A program made the translations under genes and the position numbers. A stretch of DNA of 64,000 nt from contig NZ_CP006568.1 of NCBI RefSeq assembly GCF_000517405.1, forward strand, positions 4,278,001 through 4,342,000, in the 5' to 3' direction. Source of the stretch: Candidatus Sodalis pierantonius str. SOPE. GTDB lineage: Bacteria > Pseudomonadota > Gammaproteobacteria > Enterobacterales > Enterobacteriaceae. Under the pieces are notes generated by a model. That model was not told the DNA's origin and ran no database searches. It saw only the letters and a program-made list of their open reading frames with translations. This document shows, piece after piece, positions 28,200-36,593 of this stretch (position 1 is its first letter; each line of letters opens with the position of its first letter).

Positions 28200-30372
28200 C
28201 TTCGTTCTGGCTGTCGAGGTCGCATCGCGGCGGCACGGCGAAAACGGTTTTGGCGCACTCCAGCTCGCCACCGGCAGACTCCCGCGAGCGGTCGCCGGCG
28301 GACGATAGCCTGCAATTACTTATCGACGGCATGAGCTGCGCCAGCTGCGTGACGCGGGTCGAGCGCGCGTTGGCGTTGGTGCCCGGCGTGACGCGGGCGC
28401 GGGTCAATCTGGCCGAGCGCAGCGCGCTGGTCATGGGATCGCCGGCCCCTCACGCCTTGCTCGCGGCGGTGCAACAGGCCGGCTACGGCGCCGAAGTGGT
28501 CCAGGATGAGGACGAACGCCGCCGCCGGCAACAGCAAACCGCTGAGCGGGCGACGCGGCGCTACAGCCGACAGTCGGCGCTGGCGCTCGGTGTACCGCTG
28601 ATGGCCTGGGGGTTATTGGGCGGCAGCATGGCGCTGACGCCCACCACCCGCCTACCCTGGTTGGCGGTGGGCCTGCTAACGCTGGTGGTCATGGTCGTCG
28701 CCGGCGGCCACTTTTACCGCAGCGCCACCAACAGTTTGCGCAACGGCAGCGCGACGATGGATACGCTGGTCGCGCTCGGGACCGGCGCCGCTTGGCTTTA
28801 TTCTATCAGCGTGGTGATCTGGCCGCTGGCGTTTCCCACCATGGCCCGGCACCTCTATTTTGAAGCTGGCGCCATGATTATCGGTTTGATTAATCTAGGC
28901 CACGCCCTGGAGAGCCGCGCGCGCCAGCATGCGTCCGGCGCGCTGGCGCGGCTGTTGGATCTGACGCCGCCCAGCGCACGGGTCGTGGTGGACGATCGGG
29001 AGCATTTGACGCCGCTGGCGCAGGTAGCGCCGGGTATGACGCTGCGTCTGACCAGCGGCGACCGGGTGCCGGTGGATGGCGATATTTTCCAGGGAGAAGT
29101 CTGGCTGGATGAGTCCATGCTGACCGGCGAGCCGGCGGCGCGGCATAAACAGGCCGGCGATCGGGTGCATGCCGGCACCGTCGTGGCGGACGGCAGCGTG
29201 TTATTCACCGCCCAAGCTACCGGGAATCAGACCACGCTCGCCAGAATCATCCGGCTGGTGCGGCAGGCGCAGAGCAGCAAACCCGCCATAGGACAACTGG
29301 TCGACCGGATTTCAGCGGTGTTTGTACCCGTCGTGGTAGCTATCGCGCTGGCGAACTCCGCCCTCTGGTGGGTGGCCGGATCGGAATCGCGCATTGCCTA
29401 TTCGCTGGTGGTCGCCACGACGGTGCTCATCATTGCCTGCCCCTGCCCCTGCGCGCTGGGCCTGGCAACGCCAATGTCCATTATTGCCGGCGTCGGCCGC
29501 GCCGCGGAATTCGGCGTGCTGGTGCGCGATGCCGATGCGCTGCAACAAGCCAGCCAAATCGATACGCTGGTATTCGATAAAATCGGTACCCTCACCGAGG
29601 GTCGGCCCCAAGTGGTGGCTATCGAGCCCTTTAGCGGCTGGGAGAGCCAGCGCGCCCTGATGCTGGCCGCGGCGGGCAAAGCGCGGCGGCGTTACTGGGC
29701 GCAACAGAGCGCCACGCCGGTCCTGTTGGCGGTGGACGGCAAATTGGCGCGCTGTTGGCGGTGCATGACCCTCTGCGCCACGATAGCGCTGAGGCCCTAC
29801 AGCGGCGGCGGGCGACGGGATATCGGCTTGTCATGTTAACGGGCGATAACGCCGACACCGCCCGGACGGTCGCCGATAAGGTCGGCATCGACGAAGTGAT
29901 TGCCAGCGTTCTGCCCGACGGGAAAGCGACGGCGATCGTCTCGTTGCAGCGCCAGGGGCACCGGGTGGCGATGATTGGCGACGGTATCAACGATGCGCCC
30001 GCTTTGGCGCAGGCGGAAGTCGGCATCGCCATGGGGAGCGGAAGCGATGTGGCGATCGAAACCGCCGCCATCACCTTAATGCGCGCCAGCCTGCACGGGG
30101 TGGCCGATGCGCTGGCGCTGGCCAACGCCACCTTGCGCAACATGAAACAGAACTTGCTTGGCGCGTTCTCTTACAACGCGCTGGGTATTCCCATTGCCGC
30201 CGGGATTTTGTTTCCTTTTACCGGCACGCTGCTCAGCCCGGTGGTAGCCGGCGCGGCCATGGCGCTCTCTTCCATTACCGTGGTGAGCAACGCCAACCGA
30301 CTCATCCGCTTCAAACCCACCACCGCCGTCGACGCCGGCGCGCGGGTGAAACCGGCGGCGGCAGATTCCTGA
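28200..30372 (+). pseudogene. copA: Copper-exporting P-type ATPase CopA, multiply damaged
   Basis: Cu(I) P1B-ATPase of the inner membrane. Only one metal-binding domain remains (IDGMSCASCVTRVERAL, about 28320); the first is lost. Membrane helices and actuator (ESMLTGEPAARHKQ) follow. The membrane metal motif reads ACPCPCALGLATP, with an extra CP from a 6-nt duplication. The phosphorylation motif is DKIGT instead of DKTGT (29576-29590). Near 29680 about 75 residues of the nucleotide-binding domain are deleted. A frameshift near 29760 puts the rest (YRLVMLTGDNADTA, MIGDGINDAPALAQAEVGIAM to NRLIRFKP) in another frame ending at 30372. Certainly dead; cueR is not nearby. Confidence 0.92.
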
Positions 30373-30431
30373 CCGTCCCCCCGGTGCTTCATGCTACCCT
30401 TAGCAAACAAATGAGCACCGGAGCGATAGGC

Positions 30432-31232
30432 ATGGGAAAGGTATTACGGTGCCTGGCGAGTCTGCTGGGCGATTTAACGCCGGCGACGTTTCCCTGGCCA
30501 GGTATGGATGTCAGCCTGGCATCGGGGCGACAATTTCACCTGGTGGGCAGTATTCATATGGGAACGTCGGCGATGGCGCCCCTGCCCGCGCGCCTGCTGG
30601 AACGCCTTGAACAGGCCCAGGCGCTTATCGTGGAGGCGGACATCACCGTCAGCCCGCCGCTAACGAGCGTCGGCGAGGCGCAAATCCCGCTGGCGAATCG
30701 ACTCAGCGCTGCCCACTATGATCGCGTATGCCAATTGAGCGAAGACTATCAGTTGGATCTCGCGGCGCTTGACGGTCTGCCCCCCTGGCACGTGGCCCTG
30801 CTGCTGCAATCGCGCCAGGCAGAGCGGTTGGGGTTACGCGCCGATTTCGGCATCGATTATCAATTGATCCAGGCCGCGCGCGCCAACGACCAACCGGTTA
30901 TCGAACTGGAGGGGCCGGAGGAACAGCTGGCGCTATTGCGGCGGCTGCCGGATCAGAGCGTGGCGCTGCTGGCCGATACCCTAACGCATTGGCATACCAA
31001 CGCGCGCCTGCTACAGGTGATGATCGGCTGGTGGTTGGAGAGTCGGCCGGTGGACGTCCGCCAGGCTTTTCCCTCCACCTTCAGTCACGATCTGTACAGC
31101 TACCTGATGACCGATCGCAATCATCGCTGGAAATCCACGCTGCAACAATTGCCGCCGGGCACCTATGTGGTCGCAGTGGGCGCCTTGCATCTTTACGGCG
31201 CGGATAATCTGCCGGGTCTACTGCGGCAATGA
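30432..31232 (+). CDS. ybaP: TraB/GumN-family protein YbaP
   Basis: 266 residues from MGKVLRCLASLLGDL; the start at 30432 is preceded by GGAG, and an alternative ATG lies at 30411. Family motifs: FHLVGSIHMGTSAM (GxxH), ALIVEADITVS, GIDYQLIQAA, PVIELEGPEEQLALL and YVVAVGALHLYG (second GxxH). TraB/GumN proteins are putative metal-dependent enzymes of unproven function. Intact and syntenic with E. coli. Confidence 0.88.
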   Translation: MGKVLRCLASLLGDLTPATFPWPGMDVSLASGRQFHLVGSIHMGTSAMAPLPARLLERLEQAQALIVEADITVSPPLTSVGEAQIPLANRLSAAHYDRVCQLSEDYQLDLAALDGLPPWHVALLLQSRQAERLGLRADFGIDYQLIQAARANDQPVIELEGPEEQLALLRRLPDQSVALLADTLTHWHTNARLLQVMIGWWLESRPVDVRQAFPSTFSHDLYSYLMTDRNHRWKSTLQQLPPGTYVVAVGALHLYGADNLPGLLRQ

Positions 31233-31310
31233 GCTCTGTCGCGAATCATTTACCCGTTCCGCCGCTTGCGCTACCCTGAACGCCTGAACTTCTGTCATCA
31301 GGATCCCGTC

Positions 31311-31792
31311 ATGACGCCCGCGGTCACGTTATTGGAAAAAAAACGAATTCCTTTTATCCTGCATGCCTACGAGCACGATGCCAACGAAACCCATTTTGGC
31401 GAGGAAGCGGTGCAAAACTGGGGCTGAGCGCCGATCGCGTTTATAAGACCCTGCTGGTCTGCCTGAACGGGGAAGCGCGGCAGCTGGCGGTGGCGGTCAC
31501 CCCGGTTTCGCTGCAGTTGGATTTGAAGAAAGTCGCGCGCGCCCTAGGCGCCAAAAAAGCGGAAATGGCCGATGCGCTGCTGGCGCAGAAAACCACCGGT
31601 TACCTGGTCGGCGGCATCAGCCCGCTTGACCAGAAAAAACGCCTGCCGACGGTCATTGATGCGCCTGCTCAGGCCTTCGCGACAATGTTTGTCTCGGGCG
31701 GCAAGCGCGGCCTGGATATCGAGCTGGCGCCGGCGGATTTGCAAAAGTCGTTGGATGCCCTGTTTGCCGATATAGCCAAACGCGAGGTCTAA
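31311..31792 (+). pseudogene. ybaK: Cys-tRNA(Pro)/Cys-tRNA(Cys) deacylase YbaK, one-base deletion
   Basis: Trans-editing enzyme that hydrolyses Cys-tRNA(Pro). Start MTPAVTLLEKKRIPFILHAYEH at 31311. One base is missing near 31417 (EEAVQN then a stop), and LSADRVYKTLLVCLNGEARQ continues in the next frame to the normal end at 31792, with the family segment KTTGYLVGGISPLDQKKRLP and the catalytic Lys. A start inside the second frame at 31490 could make only a 100-residue fragment. Confidence 0.88.
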
Positions 31793-32172
31793 CCCCAGTT
31801 CCTATCCTTCTCCGGCGCAGGCGGCGTCAATGACCGCCGCTCACGCGGCGTCGCCGTTTTAATACCTTGTTGGCGCAGTTAAACGGCGGAAAATCCGCCA
31901 TTGTGGGCCTGCGCCGCCGAAAAAGCGGCCTTTTTGCTAATCGTAGCGAAATTTTATTGCGCTGCACGCGGCGGCAAAGCAAAATCCGGCCGCAGCGCCA
32001 GGCTCACCGGTAGGACGCGACGCAGGATTTGCCTTGAGAAATGGCGCGTTACCGTTTTTTCCTTCATTTCATTTTATTTGTCAATTTTAAGTAAAAAAAC
32101 GTTCACTCATAGGCAAGATCCCCTAAACTGAATATGTAACACTTTGTATCAACCGATGACAGAGGAGTCCTG
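31793..32172. other. Intergenic region upstream of ybaL
   Basis: 380 bp without a recognisable gene. In E. coli ushA, fsr and other genes lie between ybaK and ybaL; none of their sequence is recognised here, so they were deleted. The right end becomes AT-rich and should hold the ybaL promoter; AGAGGAGTCCTG precedes the start. Confidence 0.45.
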
Positions 32173-33861
32173 ATGCATCATGCCACACCGCTCATCAATA
32201 CCATTGTAGGAGGGCTCGTCCTGGCATTTTTGCTCGGGATAGCAGCAAATCGGTTGCGTATCTCCCCGCTGGTGGGATATTTGGCCGCCGGCGTGCTGGT
32301 CGGTCCCTTTACTCCCGGGTTCGTCGCCGATACTTCGTTGGCGCCTGAGCTGGCAGAGCTGGGGGTGATCCTGTTGATGTTCAGCGTCGGGCTCCATTTC
32401 TCCTTAAAAGATCTCATGGCGGTGAAGCACATCGCCATTCCGGGCGCCATCGCGCAAATTGCGGTGGCGACGCTCCTGGGCATGCTCTTTTCCTCCGTCA
32501 TGGGCTGGACGTTACTCAACGGTCTGGTGTTTGGCCTGTGCCTGTCCACCGCCAGTACCGTAGTACTGCTGCGCGCCCTGGAGGAACGGCAGCTGATTGA
32601 CAGCCGCCGCGGCCAAATCACCATCGGTTGGCTTATCGTTGAAGATTTGGTCATGGTGCTGACGCTGGTGCTGTTGCCCGCCTTCGGCGATATCCTCGGC
32701 ACCCAGGGTACCGGCAGTGCGCAACTCTGGCGCGAGCTGGCGTTGACTATCGGTAAAGTGGTCGCCTTTATTACCCTGATGATCGTGGTGGGCCGCCGGC
32801 TGGTGCCGTGGGTGCTGGCCAAAAGCGCCAGCACCGGCTCCCGTGAATTGTTCACCCTCGCCGTACTGGCGCTGCTGGCTCTGGGCATTGCTTTCGGCGC
32901 GGTAGAGCTCTTTGGCGTCTTCTTTGCCCTCGGCGCCTTTTTCGCCGGCGTGGTGTTAAACGAATCCGAACTCAGCCATCGCGCCGCTCACGACACGCTG
33001 CCGCTGCGCGACGCTTTTGCGGTATTGTTTTTTGTCTCGGTGGGCATGCTGTTCGACCCCACTATTCTGCTGCGCGAGCCGCTAGCGGTGCTGGCGACCC
33101 TGGCCATTATCTTGCTGGGAAAATCGGCCGCGGCCTTCGCGTTGGTCAAGCTGTTCGGCCTGTCGCTGCGCACCTCGTTAACCATCGCCGTTAGCCTGGC
33201 GCAAATCGGGGAATTCGCGTTTATTCTCGCCGGTCTGGGTATCGCGCTCAACATGCTTTCCGAACAAGGGCGCCATTTAGTCCTGGCCGGTGCCATTCTG
33301 TCAATCATGATCAACCCGCTGATGTTCGCCCTGTTGGAGCGCTATCTGACCCGCTACGATAATGAAAGCGATGCCAGTGAACCACAGCAGGAGGAGAATG
33401 CCCCGTTACCGCCGTCGATAAGCCACCACGCGCTGCTGGTGGGCTATGGCCGCGTGGGCAGCCTGATTGGAGCAAAGCTGCTACAGGCGGGCGTGCCGAT
33501 GGTGGTGGTGGAAAATACCCGCGCCCGCGTGGATGCGCTGCGTGATCAGGGGATCAATGTGATGCTGGGCAACGCCGCGCGGACCGAGACTATGGCGCTG
33601 GCGCGGCTGGACACCGCCCGCTGGCTGCTCGTGACTATTCCCAACGGTTTTGAGGCGGGAGAAATTGTGGCGCTGGCGCGCGAACAGCACTCCGATTTGA
33701 CCATCATCGTCCGCGCACATTACGACGATGAGGTGGACTACATCACCGAGCGCGGCGCCACGCAGGTAGTGATGGGGGAGCGGGAAATCGCCAACAGTAT
33801 GATTGCCCAGCTGCAGCGGGAAATGGAGCAAACGCCCCTGCAGCCTTCCTGCGCGGTTTAG
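32173..33861 (+). CDS. ybaL: Kef-type cation:proton antiporter YbaL
   Basis: CPA2-family inner-membrane antiporter. 562 residues against 558 in E. coli. Residues 1-390 form about 12 membrane helices (GGLVLAFLLGIAANRLRISP, GLCLSTASTVVLLRALEERQ, VSLAQIGEFAFILAGLGIAL). Residues 415-540 form a TrkA-N/RCK domain (HALLVGYGRVGSLIGAKLLQ, NVMLGNAARTETMALARL) that binds nucleotide and gates transport. Intact. Confidence 0.94.
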   Translation: MHHATPLINTIVGGLVLAFLLGIAANRLRISPLVGYLAAGVLVGPFTPGFVADTSLAPELAELGVILLMFSVGLHFSLKDLMAVKHIAIPGAIAQIAVATLLGMLFSSVMGWTLLNGLVFGLCLSTASTVVLLRALEERQLIDSRRGQITIGWLIVEDLVMVLTLVLLPAFGDILGTQGTGSAQLWRELALTIGKVVAFITLMIVVGRRLVPWVLAKSASTGSRELFTLAVLALLALGIAFGAVELFGVFFALGAFFAGVVLNESELSHRAAHDTLPLRDAFAVLFFVSVGMLFDPTILLREPLAVLATLAIILLGKSAAAFALVKLFGLSLRTSLTIAVSLAQIGEFAFILAGLGIALNMLSEQGRHLVLAGAILSIMINPLMFALLERYLTRYDNESDASEPQQEENAPLPPSISHHALLVGYGRVGSLIGAKLLQAGVPMVVVENTRARVDALRDQGINVMLGNAARTETMALARLDTARWLLVTIPNGFEAGEIVALAREQHSDLTIIVRAHYDDEVDYITERGATQVVMGEREIANSMIAQLQREMEQTPLQPSCAV

Positions 33862-33986
33862 GGCCGCGCGGGCGAGCGCAGGTGGCAAGCATCGACAGCC
33901 GCAAATGCGAGCTGTCTTTAGCCGCAAGCACGAGCATCGGCAGCCGCAAACATGGGCTGCATGCGGCCGCAGGCGTCCAGGGACAG

Positions 33987-34952
33987 TTATCGCAGCTCCG
34001 CCATAACCAGCTGACGCAGCATCTCCACATGGGCCGCATCGTCGTTCAGCGCCGGAATATAATGGAACGCGCTGCCGCCGGCATGTTCAAATATTTCCCG
34101 ATTTTGTACCTGAATCTCTTCCAGCGTTTCCAGGCAATCGGCGGCGAAACCGGGGCAAATCACCTGCACCCGCTTCACCCCCTGCGACGGTAGGCTTTTC
34201 ATCGTTTCATCCGTGGCGGGCAGTAACCACGGATCGCGGCCGAAGCGCGACTGAAAAGTCATCAGCACCTGTTCGGCCGGATAATCCAGCGCCGCGGCCA
34301 GGGCCTGGCGCGTGACATCGCACCGCTGCGGATAATCATCTCCCTCTTCAGCGTAGCGCTGCAGTATACCGTGGAAAGAGAGCACCAGGCGATCCGGCCT
34401 GCCGTGCCGTGCAAACACGTGCGCAACTCTGGCGCTCAGCGCGGCAATATACGCCGGATGCGCCGCGTAATCGCGAATGAAGCTTATCGACGGTAAGCGG
34501 CGGTAACGCTTCAGGCTGCGCGCTACCGCATCCCAAATCGCGGCGCTGGTAGAACAGGAATATTGCGGATACAGCGGCAGGATGATAAGCCGGGTGATGT
34601 CTTGGGCGATAAGCCGCGCCAGCGCCTGCGGCAGCGCCGGCTGGCCATAGTTCATCGCCAGTTCCACCGCGACATCCGGCAGGCTGGCGGCCAGCGCCTG
34701 CTGCTGACGACGGCTGTAAACCAAAAGCGGCGACCCTTCTGCCATCCAAATGCTTTGATACAGTTTTGCCACCCTCGGCGAACGCAACGGCAGGATCACG
34801 CCGTACAGCAGCGGTAACCACAGCGCGCGCGGTGTATCCACCACGCGCCTGTCGCTGAGAAATTCGGCCAAATAGCGCTTGACCGCCTTGGGGGTGGGGG
34901 CTTCCGGCGTGCCCAGATTGACCATCAATACGCCGTATTTTTCCTGCCTCAT
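33987..34952 (-). CDS. hemH: Ferrochelatase
   Basis: Inserts Fe(II) into protoporphyrin IX, last step of heme synthesis. 321 residues. Start MRQEKYGVLMVNLGTPEAPTP; catalytic His in LVLSFHGILQRYAEEGDDYP and acidic metal region in CPGFAADCLETLEEIQ. Intact. In E. coli it follows adk, as here. Confidence 0.96.
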   Translation of the reverse strand: MRQEKYGVLMVNLGTPEAPTPKAVKRYLAEFLSDRRVVDTPRALWLPLLYGVILPLRSPRVAKLYQSIWMAEGSPLLVYSRRQQQALAASLPDVAVELAMNYGQPALPQALARLIAQDITRLIILPLYPQYSCSTSAAIWDAVARSLKRYRRLPSISFIRDYAAHPAYIAALSARVAHVFARHGRPDRLVLSFHGILQRYAEEGDDYPQRCDVTRQALAAALDYPAEQVLMTFQSRFGRDPWLLPATDETMKSLPSQGVKRVQVICPGFAADCLETLEEIQVQNREIFEHAGGSAFHYIPALNDDAAHVEMLRQLVMAELR

Positions 34953-35581
34953 TGCCGTTTCCTTATCAATTCGTCGCTGGCGCTAACTCCATGAATTTAT
35001 CAGGGTTACACCCGCTGTCGGAGAAGGTATTGTAGCGGAAAAGCGGCCTTTGAGAATGGTTATCATCCATTATCATTGCAATAGGTGATGTCTGATGCAA
35101 CGTACTCTGGATGTCGCCGGCGCGCAGGAGCGTCGTACGCGATGGCGTCATTCCTTCGCGGACGCACCGTTCGCGGGTCGTAGGGTGAGAGTGCGTCGTT
35201 CGAGGGTAAGACGTGGGAAAGCGGGTCGCCAGCAAAACGCCCAGACCAGCGCCTGTCGGCTCATACCGACGGCACGCTTCGCAGCTAACCAGCTTACGGC
35301 CCGCGCCCGAGCATAAGCAACACTGCCGCCGTGCCCGGCGCCGGCCAGTGGCCTCGATCGGCCCGGTAAGCGAGACAATCGCCCGGCAGGCTCACTGCCG
35401 TCCTTGCATCAGCCGATATCAACGGCCCGCACGGCGAAAAGGGGGACTGCCGTAGCGGCCATTCAGGCCCGTGCGCCAGCCGAGCACAGCGGACGGCGCG
35501 CAAACTATCGACGTCGGCCACCGTTTCCGCACACGCCGCTGCTTGAAGAGGGCAACAACGGCCTAAAAATTCGGCGGTGAA
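34953..35581. other. Non-coding region between hemH and adk
   Basis: 629 bp. No recognisable gene. The left part (35040-35090) is AT-rich with ATCATTATCATT-like sequence, a plausible hemH promoter area and possible Fur-type site, but no clean match was established. The rest is GC-rich filler with short open frames that match nothing I recognise, in keeping with decayed sequence. Confidence 0.4.
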
Positions 35582-36226
35582 TCAGCCGAGGATAGCGGCC
35601 AGCTCGGCGCTGACCTCGTTCACATTGCGGGTGCCGTCAATGGTGAAATAGCGGGTATTGCCTGCATCCACTTCTTTACGGTAGTAGTTGATCAGGGGCG
35701 CGGTCTGTTGATGGTATTCCACCAAACGCTTGCGTACGGTGTCTTCCTGATCATCCTTGCGGGTGGTCAACGGCTCGCCGGTGACGTCATCCTTGCCTTC
35801 CTGTTTGGGCGGATTAAACTTCACATGATAAACCCGACCCGAAGGCGCATGCACCCGGCGACCGACGATACGGTCGATGATAAGCGAATCCGGCACCGTG
35901 AACTCCAGCACATAATCCACCGCGATGTCCGCCTCTTTCATGGCATCCGCCTGGGGAAAGGTACGGGGAAATCCATCCAGTAAGAAACCCTTGCGGCAGT
36001 CGTCTTGTTTAATACGTTCTTTGACCAGCGCGATCACCAGCTCGTCGGTCACCAGTTTGCCGGCATCTATGAGCGCCTTGGCTTGCTTGCCGAGTTCGGA
36101 TTGCGCTTTCACCGCGGCACGTAGCATATCGCCGGTGGAAATCTGCGGAATGCCGTACTTCTCCATGATAAATTGTGCCTGAGTGCCTTTACCAGCACCC
36201 GGAGCGCCCAGCAGAATGATACGCAT
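35582..36226 (-). CDS. adk: Adenylate kinase
   Basis: Interconverts ATP + AMP and 2 ADP. 214 residues, identical length to E. coli Adk. P-loop GAPGAGKGTQAQFIMEKYG, AMP site STGDMLRAAVKA, GFLLDGFPRTFPQADAM, and LID region GRRVHAPSGRVYHVKFNPPK. Intact and essential. Confidence 0.98.
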   Translation of the reverse strand: MRIILLGAPGAGKGTQAQFIMEKYGIPQISTGDMLRAAVKAQSELGKQAKALIDAGKLVTDELVIALVKERIKQDDCRKGFLLDGFPRTFPQADAMKEADIAVDYVLEFTVPDSLIIDRIVGRRVHAPSGRVYHVKFNPPKQEGKDDVTGEPLTTRKDDQEDTVRKRLVEYHQQTAPLINYYRKEVDAGNTRYFTIDGTRNVNEVSAELAAILG

Positions 36227-36593
36227 TGCGTCAATCCCCTTGCTAATCCAAAAGTATTTTTAAAATCTGAAAAAAAACGATAAACCATACCACTACCGGC
36301 ACGCATTCCTCAAGCAACCGATATCGTTGGCGGCGGTTGTTCGCGACTTTCGGATTTGCCTGAGGAAAACGGCCCACCGCTGGCGCATCCGATCATAACG
36401 CAAAACCGTGCTGGTGGCGCGGAAATATCGTGGCAAAGGGAAACTTTTAGCGCCTATCAGCCAGGGAAAACCACCCGCGAGACCAGCAGGAGGCGTGTTC
36501 CGCGCGGCCTAAGCGCGTACGCGGCTAAAACGCCCGTGGCGCGCAGAGAAAGCGGCAAATCCGCCCTTAATCGGAAGATTTGCCGCGCTAACG
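36227..36593. other. Intergenic region between htpG end and adk start
   Basis: 367 bp without a recognisable gene. AT-rich sequence just upstream of adk (36240-36290) is the likely adk promoter; the htpG side shows no clear hairpin with a T-run. Confidence 0.4.

Noticed and set aside
28285..28875. Long Gly/Ala-rich open frames opposite copA and ybbP
   Set aside because: Composition-driven antisense frames over recognised (pseudo)genes with no ribosome sites or motifs.
35040..35095. ATCATTATCATTGCAATA region before hemH considered as a Fur box
   Set aside because: Only partial resemblance to the 19-bp Fur consensus; not strong enough to list as a site.
34953..35581. Short open frames in the hemH-adk gap considered as small genes or remnants of aes/gsk
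   Set aside because: No similarity to aes or gsk can be seen and no start with a convincing ribosome site; left as non-coding.
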